From Nonomuraea maritima (lineage in GTDB: Bacteria; Actinomycetota; Actinomycetes; Streptosporangiales; Streptosporangiaceae), in contig NZ_FNFB01000002.1 of NCBI RefSeq assembly GCF_900100395.1, positions 124,001 through 188,000 on the forward strand: a stretch of DNA of 64,000 nucleotides, read 5' to 3'. The stretch's first letter is position 1. Each line of letters starts with the position of its first letter. This document shows, in pieces, positions 9,018-18,415 of this stretch. Position numbers and translations under genes: made by a program. The notes beneath the pieces are model-generated. The model was not told where the DNA came from, did no database searches, and saw only the letters and a program-made list of their open reading frames with translations.

Positions 9018-11156
9018 GTGCGAAGTGGTGGTGGTAAAAGAATGCAAAGACGGCGGATTCTACGACTTGTGCTGATTTCTTGCGGCGCTGGAATCCTCGT
9101 TCTGTGCGGGCTTTTCGCCATTGCTTGGGCCATGACTCCCATTCCGGACACGACCCAGAAGCAGGCGACCGCTCAGGGCTCGGTGATCTATTACCGCGAC
9201 GGAAAAACCGTACTCGCGCGGCAGGGCGTCGACCGCAGGCTGGTCGACATCGCGCAGGTGCCCCAGCACGTGCGCGCCGCGGTCATCGCCGCCGAGAATC
9301 GCTCCTTCTACGACGACGCCGGCGTCTCGCTCACGGGCACCGCGCGGGCCGTGTGGTCCACCGTCAGCGGTAGCCAGCTCCAGGGCGGCTCCACCATCAC
9401 CCAGCAGCTCGTCCGCAACTACTACAGCGGGCTGAGCCAGGAGCGGTCGATCACCCGCAAGTTCAAAGAGATCCTCATCGCGATGAAGGTCGACCAGTCC
9501 AAGCCGAAGGACTGGGTGCTGGAGCAGTACCTCAACACGATCTACTTCGGCCGCGGGGCCAACGGCATCCAGTCGGCCGCCCGCGCCTACTTCGGCAAGG
9601 ACGTCAGCGACCTGTCCGTCGCCGAGGGCGCCTACCTCGCGGCGGTCATCCAGCAGCCCAGCCGCTTCGCCGACCCCAAGGGCGCCGACCTCGACGCGAT
9701 CAAGGAACGCTGGCAGTCGGTCATCGACGCGATGGGGCAGACCGGAGCCCTCACGCCCGAGCAGGTGGCCGCCGAGAAGTTCCCCAAGCTGGCGCCGCCG
9801 AAGAAGCCGTTCGAGCTCAAGGGCCAGGCCCAGCACATGCTGACGCAGGTCACCGCCGAGCTCAACCGGCGCGGCTACACCGACGAGCAGATCAACAGCG
9901 GCGGGCTGAAGATCGTCACGACGTTCGACAAGAAGCTCATGCAGGAGGCCGCGCGCGCCGTCGACGCGCTGCTGCCCGACGCCACGCCGGAGAAGGTCCG
10001 CGCCGGCCTCGCCGCCGTCGACCCCGCCACGGGCGAGGTCGTCGCCTTCTACGGCGGGAGCCCCCAGTACGACAGCGCGTTCTCGGCCAAGGTGATGGCC
10101 GGCTCGACGTTCAAGGCGTACACCCTGGCCGCGGCCCTCGACAACGACTTCGACCTGTCCACCACCGTCAACGGCAACTCGCCGTTGCAGGTGCCGTCCG
10201 CCTCCAAGCCCATCCCCAACGACAACGACCGCTCGTACGGATACATCAACCTGGTCACCGCCACCCAGAACTCCGTCAACACCGCGTTCGTCGACCTCGG
10301 CCAGAAGGTCGGCCTCGCCAAGGTCGCCAAGGTCGCCGAACTGGCCGGCATCCCCGCCGCCCAGCTGAAGCCGCACGAGCAGGCGGCCACCTTCCCGCTC
10401 GGGGTGGCCTCGGTCAGCGCCGTCCAGAACGCCTCGGGCTTCTCCACGTTCGCCAACAAGGGCGTCCACATGGAGGCCCATGTGGTCAGGTCGGTCACCG
10501 ACGCCAACGGCATCGAGCACGTCGTCCAGCCGGTCGCCACGAAGGTGGTGGGCGAGCAGGCCGCCGCCGACACCACGTACGCGCTGCAGCAGGTCGTCAA
10601 GTTCGGCACCGGCACGGCCGCCCGGCTCGACGACCGTCCGGTGGCCGGCAAGACGGGCACCACCGACAAGTCGCGGTCGGTCTGGTTCAACGGCTTCACG
10701 CCGCAGCTGGCCGTCGCGGTCACCATGTACCGCGACGACAACGCCACCGTGACGATCCCCGGGTACGGCACGCAGTTCGGCGGGCAGCTGCCGGCGCAGA
10801 TCTGGCGGGCGTTCATGGCCAAGGCCATGGAGGGCAAGCCGGTCGAGCAGTTCCCCGAGCCGTCCCAGTACGGCTACTCCTACGGCTACCCGACGACGCC
10901 CGACTATGAGAGCGACGCCCCTGACGACGACTACCCGCCGCAGCGCGAACCCGACGACTGGGAGGAGAGCGAGCCCGACGGCGGGCCGCCGTTCACCGAC
11001 CAGCCTGAGCGGGAGGCGCCGGACGACGACTTCCGGCGCGACTCGGGGCCGGAGCAGGAGGCGCCGCCGACGCTCGACCTCCCCGAGCAGGACTGGCTCC
11101 AGGAAGACCACGCCCCCGCGGACGACCCCCGCGTCCGCCAGGGCGAAACCCGCTGA
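9018..11156 (+). CDS. Class A penicillin-binding protein (transglycosylase/transpeptidase)
   Basis: This bifunctional peptidoglycan synthase polymerises lipid II glycan and cross-links stem peptides outside the membrane. One N-terminal membrane helix (about 15-40) is followed by a GT51 domain with catalytic Glu93 in AAENRSFYDD and QGGSTITQQLVRN. The transpeptidase domain has Ser363-x-x-Lys366 (AGSTFK), SVN in TQNSVNTAF and K545-T-G. The last 110 residues are an acidic, Pro/Asp/Glu-rich tail, probably disordered and extracytoplasmic. No PASTA domain is present. GAGGGGAG 7 nt before GTG 9018 decides that start over ATG 9042. Confidence 0.95.
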   Translation: MRSGGGKRMQRRRILRLVLISCGAGILVLCGLFAIAWAMTPIPDTTQKQATAQGSVIYYRDGKTVLARQGVDRRLVDIAQVPQHVRAAVIAAENRSFYDDAGVSLTGTARAVWSTVSGSQLQGGSTITQQLVRNYYSGLSQERSITRKFKEILIAMKVDQSKPKDWVLEQYLNTIYFGRGANGIQSAARAYFGKDVSDLSVAEGAYLAAVIQQPSRFADPKGADLDAIKERWQSVIDAMGQTGALTPEQVAAEKFPKLAPPKKPFELKGQAQHMLTQVTAELNRRGYTDEQINSGGLKIVTTFDKKLMQEAARAVDALLPDATPEKVRAGLAAVDPATGEVVAFYGGSPQYDSAFSAKVMAGSTFKAYTLAAALDNDFDLSTTVNGNSPLQVPSASKPIPNDNDRSYGYINLVTATQNSVNTAFVDLGQKVGLAKVAKVAELAGIPAAQLKPHEQAATFPLGVASVSAVQNASGFSTFANKGVHMEAHVVRSVTDANGIEHVVQPVATKVVGEQAAADTTYALQQVVKFGTGTAARLDDRPVAGKTGTTDKSRSVWFNGFTPQLAVAVTMYRDDNATVTIPGYGTQFGGQLPAQIWRAFMAKAMEGKPVEQFPEPSQYGYSYGYPTTPDYESDAPDDDYPPQREPDDWEESEPDGGPPFTDQPEREAPDDDFRRDSGPEQEAPPTLDLPEQDWLQEDHAPADDPRVRQGETR

Positions 11157-11178
11157 CCCCACGTCCCGCCCCTCGTGC

Positions 11179-11206
11179 CGGGCGCGTCGGCTCACACGAG
11201 CGCCCG
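11179..11206. terminator. Putative bidirectional terminator hairpin
   Basis: CGGGCGC (11179-11185) pairs with GCGCCCG (11200-11206) in the 60-bp gap between the convergent PBP and DUF255 genes. A competing CTCGTG/CACGAG pair overlaps it. No U-tract follows, so this is a weak call. Confidence 0.35.
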
Positions 11207-11216
11207 TGCGGGGATG

Positions 11217-13214
11217 TCAGGTGGTCAGCTGGGTGCGGAGGGAATCCGGGGTGGTGGTGGGGAGCCGGCAGGTGAAGTTGCGGCACACGTACGCGGCCGG
11301 TGCGTCGTCCACCAGGCCGCGGCCCTCCAGCAGAGCCGGGAAGACCGGCTCGGTCGCCTGACCGTTGCCCCGCGCGCCGCTCCGGCCGCCCCCGTGACCG
11401 AGCGCCACCACAAGCCCAGGTACGTCGGCGAGCAGCGCCTCCCGGTGCAGCGCCACCGTCCGCGCGTCGTCGGGCGGCCCCACCACCGCGACCTCGACGG
11501 GCCCCGACAGCGCCGCCCGCGCCACGGCCAGCCCCCAGCCCGCGAACCGCGCGTGCGCCGCCGCCAGCACCGACACCGTGCCGAGCGCGGCCTCGGCCGC
11601 CTCCCGGTGCCGGGTGGAGCCGGTGAGCGCGCCGTAGGAGAGCAGGGCCCCCGCGGCGGCGTACCGGCCGGAGGGGACGGCGTTGTCGGTGGCGTCCTGC
11701 GGCCGCTGGAACAGCCGCTCGGCGTCGTCGGCGGTGTCGTAGAAGCCGCCCGACCCGTCGGAGAACCGGTCGAGCACGGTGTCCAGCAGCGAGCCCGCGA
11801 GCCGCAGCCACCGCGCCTCGCCGGTGACGCCGTACAGCGCGATGAGGCCCTCGGCCACGTTGGCGTAGTCGTCGAGTACTCCGGCGTTCGTGCCCGCGCG
11901 GCCGTCGCGGGACGTGCGCAGCAGCCGTCCGTCGTGCATGTGGGTGCCCGCGATGAGCTCGGCCGCAGCCGTGGCCGCGGCCACCAGGTCGGGCCGCTCG
12001 AACACCGCGCCGGTCTCGGCGAGGGCGGCGACGGCCAGCCCGGTCCAGGAGGCCACCACCTTGTCGTCGCGGCCGGGGCGCACCCGGCGCTCGCGGGCGG
12101 CCAGCAGGCGCGCCCGCACGTCGGCGTACCGGGCCTGGTCGTCGGGGTCGCGCAGGAGCTGCAGCACCGACGCGCCGTGCTCGAAGGTGCCCGCGTCGGT
12201 GACCTCGAAGAGTTCGGCGGCCCAGCGGCCGTCCTCCTCGCCGAGGACCTCGACGAGCTCGCCGGGCGTCCAGACGTAGAACTTGCCCTCCACGCCCTCG
12301 CTGTCGGCGTCGAGCGCCGAGGCGAACCCGCCCTCGGGCGTGCGCATCTCGCTCAGCAGCCAGTCGGCCGTCTCCAGCGCCACCCGGCGGGCCTGCTCGC
12401 CGCCGCCGGCCTTCCACCAGTGCGTGTAGACGCGCAGCAGCAGCGCGTTGTCGTAAAGCATCTTCTCGAAGTGCGGCACGACCCAGCGGGCGTCGACGCT
12501 GTAGCGGGCGAAGCCGCCGCCGAGCTGGTCGTACAGGCCGCCGCGGGCCATGGCGTCGAGGGTGCGGCCGGTCATCTCGCGCTCGCCGGAGCGCAGCAGG
12601 AACTCCAGCACCATGGACGGCGGGAACTTGGGCGCCCCGCCGAAGCCGCCGTGGACGGGGTCGAACGACCCGCGCAGATTGTCGACGGCCTGCCGCAGGG
12701 TGTCGTCGCCCGGCAGCGGCCCGTTGGGCAGCGACGCGTTCGTGTTGAGCGCCTCCACCACCTTCGCGCCCTGCTGGAGCACGGCCTCGCGGTCGCCGGT
12801 CCACACGCGGTGCACCTCGGTGAGCAGCCGCCGGAAGTGCGGCCGCGGGAAGTAGGTGCCGCAGTAGAACGGGTGGCCCTCGGGCGTGGCGAACACCGTC
12901 ATGGGCCAGCCGCCCTGCTGAATCATCGCCTGCGTGGCCGTCATGTAGACGGCGTCGACGTCGGGACGCTCCTCGCGGTCGACCTTGATGTTGACGAAGT
13001 GCTCGTTCATCAGCGCCGCGGTCTCGGCGTCCTCGAAACTCTCGTGGGCCATGACGTGACACCAGTGGCAGGCGGAATAGCCCACGCTGATGAGCAGGGG
13101 CACGTCACGGCGCCGCGCCTCCGCGAACGCCTCCTCGCCCCACGGGTGCCAGTCGACCGGGTTGCCGGCGTGCTGCAGCAGATAGGGGCTCGTGGCGTCT
13201 TTCAAGCGGTTCAT
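11217..13214 (-). CDS. DUF255 thioredoxin/six-hairpin glycosidase-like protein (YyaL type)
   Basis: The 665-residue protein begins with a thioredoxin-like DUF255 domain with a CxxC (SACHWC, Cys49/Cys52) followed by HESFED, then an (alpha/alpha)6 barrel-like region to the C-terminus. Bacterial YyaL and eukaryotic SPATA20 share this layout; their biochemical role is not settled. Of two adjacent ATG codons I chose 13214 because GGAGG sits 5 nt upstream of it but only 2 nt from the other. In mycobacteria a homologue lies beside mca, as here. No signal peptide is visible, so it is cytosolic. Confidence 0.9.
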   Translation of the reverse strand: MNRLKDATSPYLLQHAGNPVDWHPWGEEAFAEARRRDVPLLISVGYSACHWCHVMAHESFEDAETAALMNEHFVNIKVDREERPDVDAVYMTATQAMIQQGGWPMTVFATPEGHPFYCGTYFPRPHFRRLLTEVHRVWTGDREAVLQQGAKVVEALNTNASLPNGPLPGDDTLRQAVDNLRGSFDPVHGGFGGAPKFPPSMVLEFLLRSGEREMTGRTLDAMARGGLYDQLGGGFARYSVDARWVVPHFEKMLYDNALLLRVYTHWWKAGGGEQARRVALETADWLLSEMRTPEGGFASALDADSEGVEGKFYVWTPGELVEVLGEEDGRWAAELFEVTDAGTFEHGASVLQLLRDPDDQARYADVRARLLAARERRVRPGRDDKVVASWTGLAVAALAETGAVFERPDLVAAATAAAELIAGTHMHDGRLLRTSRDGRAGTNAGVLDDYANVAEGLIALYGVTGEARWLRLAGSLLDTVLDRFSDGSGGFYDTADDAERLFQRPQDATDNAVPSGRYAAAGALLSYGALTGSTRHREAAEAALGTVSVLAAAHARFAGWGLAVARAALSGPVEVAVVGPPDDARTVALHREALLADVPGLVVALGHGGGRSGARGNGQATEPVFPALLEGRGLVDDAPAAYVCRNFTCRLPTTTPDSLRTQLTT

Positions 13215-13329
13215 CATGACCTCCCGCACCCACCCTATGCGTCCGTACGGGGCCGCCAGGAGCCGCCGGTGAGCCGGCGCACCGCCGCGCCCAGACGTGC
13301 GGAGACTGTCTGCGGACGTCGTCACGGCG

Positions 13330-13344
13330 TAGGTTACGGACGTG
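13330..13344 (+). promoter_or_regulatory. Leaderless promoter -10 element
   Basis: TAGGTT (13330-13335) stands exactly 6 nt before GTG 13342, the spacing expected when transcription starts at the first base of the start codon. The same TAGGTT-N6-GTG arrangement precedes the trp leader at 49810. No convincing -35 box is seen. Confidence 0.5.
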
Positions 13345-14496
13345 GAGATGGACTTCGTCTGCGCCCACGCCGGTCGCCCGGTCCTGGCGCTCACCCGTAG
13401 GGACGTGGCGCGCGCGCTGCTCGCCGTGCCGTCGGGGGTGGCGCTCGTGGCGCTGCCCGACCTGCGACGAGAGATGCTGGCAGCGGGCAGGCCGCTCACC
13501 CCGACGTTCTGGGAGTCCGCCAAGGCGATACTCAGCTCGATCGAGGCGGGCCAGGCCACGGTGGGCGACGTCCAGCGGTGGCTGGAGTCGACCGGCACCG
13601 AGCCGATCCTCATGACGCCGAGCTACTTCGTCTGGCCGGAGGAGGACGAACGCGGCCCCGTGGCCGCCGAGATGTACGCCCGCCTGGTCGCCTACCTGGA
13701 GGAGCGGCTGGCCGCGGGCGAGATCGAGCCCGACGCGCTGGTGTCCGGCGACCGGGAGGCGCGCAGGGCGTACGAGGAGCTGCAGGAGCAGTGGCTGAGC
13801 ACGCCGCTGCCCGACGGCCGGGTGCCCGGTTTCGCGGTCAGCGACGAGCAGGACGAAGAGCTGTTCGCCGCCTGGGACGAGGAGGAGGCGTACGCGCTGT
13901 CGGAGCTGCGCCACATCATGGCGGAGCTGCCGAAGCAGCCAGAGGCGCCGCTCGCGGAGCTGGAGGCGGCCGCGGCGCGGCTGCGCGCACTGCTCGCCCT
14001 GCCCGGCTACCCGTCGAACGTGTTGCGGGCCTGCGCCGGCTTCGAGGACCGGCCGCTGCCCGACGACGACGCCGAGCTGTGGCTCGCGGTGGCGGCGGGC
14101 ATCGCGGGGCCCATCTCCGACCTGTCGGAGGGCGGCGACGTGCTGGAGGAGTTCGTCGATCTCGACGGCGAGCTGAGCGAGGAGGACATCGCCCTCGCCA
14201 ACCTGTGCGCGATCCAGCACGCCGACTGGCTGGCCGGGGTGGCGGCGCTGGCCAGGATGGGGCCTGGTGTGCTGGCCTCGCCCGAGCGGATGGCGCGCCT
14301 GATCGCCGAGTCGGAGGACGTCGACGTGGACGAGCACGCCGACGACGACGTGGAGGCCACCGAGCGGTTGTTCACGTCGGTGGTGACGTTGTGGGGGTAT
14401 CTCGGCATCGTCGACGAGGACGACGTGCTGACCCCGCTCGGCTGGTGGGGGCTGCCCAAGGCGCTCGAACGCAGCTGGGCACCCCCGGCCGAGTGA
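13342..14496 (+). CDS. Hypothetical acidic protein
   Basis: This 384-residue protein has no recognisable family. It is strongly acidic and helical (long Glu/Asp/Ala/Leu runs such as [16 protein letters not shown]), with no signal peptide or membrane segment. A C-terminal part with [21 protein letters not shown] resembles small winged-helix folds found at the ends of some actinobacterial proteins, but I cannot name the domain. Start alternatives are GTG 13342 (leaderless context) and ATG 13348, two codons apart. It is divergent from the DUF255 gene and convergent with the GNAT gene. Confidence 0.8.
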   Translation: MEMDFVCAHAGRPVLALTRRDVARALLAVPSGVALVALPDLRREMLAAGRPLTPTFWESAKAILSSIEAGQATVGDVQRWLESTGTEPILMTPSYFVWPEEDERGPVAAEMYARLVAYLEERLAAGEIEPDALVSGDREARRAYEELQEQWLSTPLPDGRVPGFAVSDEQDEELFAAWDEEEAYALSELRHIMAELPKQPEAPLAELEAAAARLRALLALPGYPSNVLRACAGFEDRPLPDDDAELWLAVAAGIAGPISDLSEGGDVLEEFVDLDGELSEEDIALANLCAIQHADWLAGVAALARMGPGVLASPERMARLIAESEDVDVDEHADDDVEATERLFTSVVTLWGYLGIVDEDDVLTPLGWWGLPKALERSWAPPAE

Positions 14497-14500
14497 CCGG

Positions 14501-14785
14501 TCAGGCCGGGGCGACGAGGTCCTTGAACTCGGGGTGGCGCTCGATGTACCGGGCGACGTAGGGGCAGCTCGGCACGACGCGCAGACCGGTGTCGGCGCTC
14601 GCCTGCAGGGCGTGGCCGACGAGCTTGCCCGCCAGGCCCTGCCCTTCGTGCTCGGGCAGCACCTCGGTGTGCGTGAAGATGATTTTGGTGGGCAGCAGGC
14701 GATAGTCGGCGAACCCGGCGACCTTGCCGTCCACGAGGATCTCGAACCGGCTCTCCGTCGAGTTGTCGACCACTTCTGTCGGCAT
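14501..14785 (-). CDS. Small GNAT-like N-acetyltransferase (COG2388 type)
   Basis: The 94-residue protein matches the short GNAT family with EHEGQGLAGKLVGHALQ (the acetyl-CoA pyrophosphate loop, residues about 43-59) and VVPSCPYVARYIERHPEF at the C-terminus. These single-domain proteins bind acetyl-CoA; substrates are mostly unknown. The ATG follows directly after the TAA stop of the upstream small membrane protein gene (TAAATG), so the pair is co-translated. It ends 4 bp from the convergent hypothetical gene. Confidence 0.88.
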   Translation of the reverse strand: MPTEVVDNSTESRFEILVDGKVAGFADYRLLPTKIIFTHTEVLPEHEGQGLAGKLVGHALQASADTGLRVVPSCPYVARYIERHPEFKDLVAPA

Positions 14786-14968
14786 TTACCTGGCCTTCTC
14801 GTCGTTCTTGGCGTCTTCGCTCGGCGTGTCGCCCTCGCGCGGAACCTTGATCTTCGACATCTGCTTGTTCATCGACTTGATCAGAAGATAGAGGGCGAAC
14901 GCAATGAGGGCCACGACGACGAAGCCGAGCAAACCCGGACTCACATCACCCGCTGCTAGAACTTCCAC
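14786..14968 (-). CDS. Small single-pass membrane protein
   Basis: The 60-residue protein has one membrane segment (about residues 12-30, LLGFVVVALIAFALYLLI) followed by a basic then acidic cytosolic tail (KSMNKQMSKIKV...DEKAR). The position directly downstream of mca matches the small membrane protein beside mycobacterial and streptomycete mca genes as I recall them. Function is unknown. GTG 14968 has GGAGG only 1 nt away, which is too close, so the true start may differ; the membrane segment is unaffected. Confidence 0.75.
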   Translation of the reverse strand: MEVLAAGDVSPGLLGFVVVALIAFALYLLIKSMNKQMSKIKVPREGDTPSEDAKNDEKAR

Positions 14969-15038
14969 GCCTCCAGTCTGCCACCGGGAGCCCGTGGTCC
15001 GCCCGGCGGCCGGGTGAGTGGCCGCCGGGCGGGGGACG

Positions 15039-15923
15039 TCAGTGGCAGGCGGGCGAGACGTTGTCGGCGTGGATGCCGGTGAACAGGTCGGACTCGGGCA
15101 GCTCGGTGTCGACCAGCGAGCGCGCCAGGTGGTAGTCCTCGGTCGGCCAGATCTCCTGCTGCAGCTCGCGCGGGACGACGAACCAGTTGCCCTCGGGGTC
15201 GACCTGGGTGGCGTGGGCGAGCAGCGCCTCGTCGCGGATCTGGAAGTAGTCGCCGCACTCGACGCGCGTGGTGACCGGCCACTTGGCGGGGCGGTCCTCC
15301 CAGCGCGAGATCCAGTCGGCGTACGGCGAGCCGAGGCCGCGCGTGGTCATCGCCTCGTGCAGCGCCTCGAAACGCTCCTTGGTGAAGCTCATGTGGTAGT
15401 AGAGCTTCAGCGGCTGCCAGGGGTCGCCGGCGTCGGGGTAGCGGTCGGGGTCGCCGGCCGCCTCGAACGCCTCGACCGACACCCGGTTGGTCATGATGTG
15501 GTCGGGGTGCGGGTAGCCGCCGTCGTCGTCGTACGTGATGATCACGTGCGGGCGGAACTCGCGGACCGCGGCCACCAGGGGCGCGGCGGCGTCCTCGATC
15601 TTCTTCAGCGCGAAGCAGCCCTCGGGGAGCGGCTCCTCCTCCGTCTCCGGCAGGCCGGAGTCGACGAAGCCGAGGAAGCGCTGCTCGACGCCGAGAATCT
15701 CGCGCGCGCGGTCCATCTCGGCCTTGCGCACCGCGGCGATGTTCGCCACGATCTCGGGACGGTCCATCTTGGCGTTGAGCACCGATCCGCGTTCGCCGCC
15801 GGTGAGGGTACAGACCAGGACGCCCACGCCTTCGCGCACGTAGCGCGCCATGGTGGCGGCGCCCTTGCTCGACTCGTCGTCGGGATGGGCGTGGACGGCC
15901 ATCAGCCTCAGCGGTGCACTCAC
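15039..15923 (-). CDS. mca: Mycothiol S-conjugate amidase
   Basis: Mca cleaves mycothiol S-conjugates to release a mercapturic acid and GlcN-inositol, detoxifying electrophiles and antibiotics in actinobacteria. The 294 residues show the zinc site of the LmbE/PIG-L fold: H13-P-D-D16-E in HAHPDDES and H142 in HPDH. TGGERGSVLN and YHMSFTKERFEAL are typical of Mca as opposed to the deacetylase MshB. GTG 15923 is preceded by GAGGAG 11 nt away. A CCGGGT/ACCCGG hairpin lies in its 5' leader (15948-15963). It is divergent from DUF4307, as in mycobacteria. Confidence 0.95.
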   Translation of the reverse strand: MSAPLRLMAVHAHPDDESSKGAATMARYVREGVGVLVCTLTGGERGSVLNAKMDRPEIVANIAAVRKAEMDRAREILGVEQRFLGFVDSGLPETEEEPLPEGCFALKKIEDAAAPLVAAVREFRPHVIITYDDDGGYPHPDHIMTNRVSVEAFEAAGDPDRYPDAGDPWQPLKLYYHMSFTKERFEALHEAMTTRGLGSPYADWISRWEDRPAKWPVTTRVECGDYFQIRDEALLAHATQVDPEGNWFVVPRELQQEIWPTEDYHLARSLVDTELPESDLFTGIHADNVSPACH

Positions 15924-15987
15924 GGGCTCGATGTCTCCTCAGTAGGACCGGGTAGTCACCCGGAGAGGTTAGTTTCTGCTGGGCGGT

Positions 15988-16008
15988 CGCGAGGGCACAC
16001 CCCTCGCG
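15988..16008. promoter_or_regulatory. Inverted repeat in the mca/DUF4307 divergent region
   Basis: CGCGAGGG-CACAC-CCCTCGCG is a perfect 8-bp inverted repeat with a 5-nt loop in the 134-bp region between the divergent starts. It could be an operator or an RNA hairpin. No SigR-type (GGGAAT..GTT) promoter is seen for mca. Confidence 0.4.
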
Positions 16009-16057
16009 GGCGACAATTGTCTCGGATAACGCTGAGGGAGTGCAGGGAGATTCCGCC

Positions 16058-16477
16058 ATGGTCACCAGAGATGTCGAGGACGGGCCCGTTCTCGGCACGC
16101 CCGACGACTACCCCGATCGTCCCAAGCGAAGGGGCCGGCTCGTCGTCCACGTGGTGATCGGCGTGCTGGTGGCCATCATCGCGGGCGGTTGGGGCTACGT
16201 CATGTGGTCGATGACGGCGGGCGGTTCCGAAGCCCCGTCACAGGTGATCACGTTCGAGGTGCTGAGCCCGAGTCGCGCGGAGATAACCTTCGAGGTCTAC
16301 AAGCCCGATGACCGGGCGGCGGTGTGTCGCCTCCGCGCGCTCGACGTCAATCACGCGGAAGTGGGCATCCGAGAAGTAAGAATCCCGCCCGGCGAGGGTA
16401 GTAAGCCGGTCAAGGAAAGCCTGGACACCAGTGGTCAGGCGACTTCCGTCCACATCCAGTACTGCAATCTCGTATAG
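16058..16477 (+). CDS. DUF4307 membrane protein
   Basis: The 139-residue protein has an N-terminal charged segment, one membrane helix (about 29-53, LVVHVVIGVLVAIIAGGWGYV) and an extracytoplasmic domain with VITFEVLSPSRAEITFEVYKP. This is the DUF4307 pattern; members sit next to greA and mca across actinobacteria. AGGGAG 8 nt upstream sets the ATG at 16058 rather than the in-frame GTG at 16040. Molecular function is unknown. Confidence 0.9.
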   Translation: MVTRDVEDGPVLGTPDDYPDRPKRRGRLVVHVVIGVLVAIIAGGWGYVMWSMTAGGSEAPSQVITFEVLSPSRAEITFEVYKPDDRAAVCRLRALDVNHAEVGIREVRIPPGEGSKPVKESLDTSGQATSVHIQYCNLV

Positions 16478-16510
16478 TGAGACATTTGGGGAGGCGTTCG
16501 AGCCGTTGTC

Positions 16511-16541
16511 TTGTTACCATTTCGCAATTCAACCGTACGCT
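16511..16541 (+). promoter_or_regulatory. Putative greA promoter
   Basis: TTGTTA (16511-16516) and TACGCT (16536-16541) are separated by 19 nt, fitting an actinobacterial housekeeping promoter (TTGnnn, TAnnnT), and lie 45 nt before the greA start. The spacing is slightly long. Confidence 0.4.
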
Positions 16542-16585
16542 ACCTCGAAGTGATCTCAGGCCCCCTAGGCAAGCAAGGAGAACCC

Positions 16586-17086
16586 GTGGCCGACTCTCGC
16601 GATGAGAACGTCACATGGCTGACGCAGGAGGCGTACGACCGCCTGAAGGCGGAGTACGAGTATCTCTCTGGTCCCGGGCGCGTCGACATCGCCAAGAAGA
16701 TCGAAGCCGCTCGGGAAGAGGGTGACCTGAAGGAGAACGGCGGCTATCACGCCGCCAAGGACGAGCAGGGCAAGATGGAGGCCCGGATCTTCCACCTCCG
16801 GCACATCCTCGACAGTGCCAAGGTCGGAGAGGCCCCCAAGACCGAGGGCGTGGTGGGTCCCGGCATGACGGTGACCATCAGGTTCGAGGGCGACGACGAC
16901 GAGGTGACCTTCCTGCTCGCCTCCCGCGAGGAGAGCGGGGCGCCGATCGACGTGTACTCCCCCAAGTCCCCGCTGGGGGCGGCGATCAACGGTAAGAAGA
17001 TCGGGGAGAAGGCGACCTACTCCATGCCCAACGGACGGCAGAACACCGTCGAGATCCTGGAGGCCGTGCCGTACGTCGGCAACTGA
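16586..17086 (+). CDS. greA: Transcription elongation factor GreA
   Basis: GreA stimulates cleavage of the nascent RNA in backtracked RNA polymerase. The 166-residue protein has the N-terminal coiled coil with the conserved GDLKENGGYHAAKDEQ tip, carrying the acidic residues inserted into the polymerase channel, and a C-terminal FKBP-like domain (SPKSPLGAAINGKKIGE). AAGGAG 5 nt upstream marks GTG 16586; an upstream in-frame TTG at 16511 lies in the promoter. A strong terminator follows at 17103. Confidence 0.97.
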   Translation: MADSRDENVTWLTQEAYDRLKAEYEYLSGPGRVDIAKKIEAAREEGDLKENGGYHAAKDEQGKMEARIFHLRHILDSAKVGEAPKTEGVVGPGMTVTIRFEGDDDEVTFLLASREESGAPIDVYSPKSPLGAAINGKKIGEKATYSMPNGRQNTVEILEAVPYVGN

Positions 17087-17102
17087 CCCCACCGAACGAC
17101 GA

Positions 17103-17132
17103 CCGCCGGGCCAGTGGCCCGGCGGCTCTTTT
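17103..17132 (+). terminator. Rho-independent terminator of greA
   Basis: Perfect 10-bp stem CCGCCGGGCC / GGCCCGGCGG with an AGT loop, followed by CTCTTTT, 16 nt past the greA stop. This is the clearest intrinsic terminator in the window. Confidence 0.92.
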
Positions 17133-18357
17133 GCGTGGGACGGGAATTCGCGAGGATCTCGGGTTTCTCGTCACCGCCCATGAACGGCGAAACACCCCCA
17201 GACTGGTGCTGTTCATCGTGGTGGCCCTGGTGGCGGTGCTGACCGCCGACGTGTTACTGCTCGTCCACCCGCCCCAGGTGAGTGCCGAGTTATCGGCCAG
17301 GGAATCGCGTCCCGCGCAACGGCTGCTGGCCCAGCAGCGGCCCCGGACGAAGCAGGCGGTCTCCACGCCCGCGCCGGTGGCCCCGCTTCGCACATTACAT
17401 AAACCCCATCTTTTCGTTCTCACGCGCAAGCCGTTCACGAACGCGTTGCTGCACAAGGTGGCCAAGGTGCCAGGGGTGCGCGCGCTGGAGCTGGCCGACG
17501 CCGCCTCGGTCACCCTCGACGGCAAGCAGGTGCAGACGCTCGGGGTCGACCCATCGACGTTCCGGGCCTACACCCCGAAGGTGACCGCGGCGTCCGACCC
17601 GCTCTGGCGCAACGTGGCGGCCGGGGACGTGGCCGTCTCCTTCGTGCTCGGCAACGACGGCGGGCTCACGCTGCACCGGCAGGTGCTGGGGCCGGCCGGG
17701 CCGCTGCGGGTGGGCGCGTACGCCACCACCGGGTTCGGCGCCGTGGACGCGGTCGTCTCCCGCGAGGTCGGCCGCAGGATGGGCCTGCCCCACGACAACG
17801 CGCTCATCGTCAGCGCCCCCAAGACCGACGTCGAGCAGCTGCGCGCGGCGATCCTGCGGGTGCTGCCCAAGGGCACCCAGGTGGCGCTGGTCAACCCGGC
17901 GACGCCGCCGCGGCGGCAGCAGCAGGTGCCGCCGCGGGAGTGGCCGGCCGGGTCGTTCATGACGGGCGAGCAGCTCACCGCGGCGCTGCGGGCCGCCGTC
18001 TCCAAGCTCGGCCGCCCCTACGTGTGGGGGGCCGAGGGCCCCGACACCTTCGACTGCTCGGGGCTCGTCCAGTGGGCCTACGCGCAGGCGGGCGTGCGGA
18101 TGCCCCGCGTGACGCACCAGCAGTGGCTGGCGGGGCCGCAGGTGCCGTACGAGCAGGCGCAGCCCGGCGACCTGCTGTTCTGGCGCAACGACCCGACGAA
18201 CCCCGACTACATCTCGCACGTGGCCATCTACTGGGGCGACGGGAAGATGCTGCACGCGCCGCGTACCGGCGACGTGGTGAAGCTCGTCCCGGTGAGCATG
18301 CGCAACCTGGCCGGGGTGGTCAGGGTGAGCCCGGTGCAGGCCGCCAAGGTCCGTTAG
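17131..18357 (+). CDS. NlpC/P60 peptidoglycan endopeptidase
   Basis: A secreted or membrane-anchored cell-wall hydrolase. The N-terminus carries a hydrophobic helix (about residues 25-46), a middle domain of about 200 residues without a recognised family, and a C-terminal NlpC/P60 domain. The catalytic Cys309 is in FDCSGLVQW, with His in SHVAIYWG and a further His in MLHAPRTG. Family enzymes cleave D-Glu to diaminopimelate bonds. The start is uncertain: the only in-frame start before the helix is TTG 17131, inside the greA terminator, and the next is GTG 17206 at the helix. Neither has a Shine-Dalgarno. Confidence 0.88.
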   Translation: MRGTGIREDLGFLVTAHERRNTPRLVLFIVVALVAVLTADVLLLVHPPQVSAELSARESRPAQRLLAQQRPRTKQAVSTPAPVAPLRTLHKPHLFVLTRKPFTNALLHKVAKVPGVRALELADAASVTLDGKQVQTLGVDPSTFRAYTPKVTAASDPLWRNVAAGDVAVSFVLGNDGGLTLHRQVLGPAGPLRVGAYATTGFGAVDAVVSREVGRRMGLPHDNALIVSAPKTDVEQLRAAILRVLPKGTQVALVNPATPPRRQQQVPPREWPAGSFMTGEQLTAALRAAVSKLGRPYVWGAEGPDTFDCSGLVQWAYAQAGVRMPRVTHQQWLAGPQVPYEQAQPGDLLFWRNDPTNPDYISHVAIYWGDGKMLHAPRTGDVVKLVPVSMRNLAGVVRVSPVQAAKVR

Positions 18358-18399
18358 CAGCGCCCAGGTCGGGTGGGGTGTTCGCGAGGGCCTTAGCTC

Positions 18400-18415
18400 T
18401 GTAATGTTGATTACA
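18400..18415 (+). promoter_or_regulatory. Palindrome overlapping -10 box and start codon
   Basis: TGTAAT-GTTG-ATTACA is a perfect 6-bp inverted repeat whose last A is the first base of the ATG at 18415. TAATGT (18402-18407) inside it fits a -10 box 7 nt before the start codon, so the mRNA is probably leaderless and a bound repressor would block transcription start directly. Confidence 0.65.
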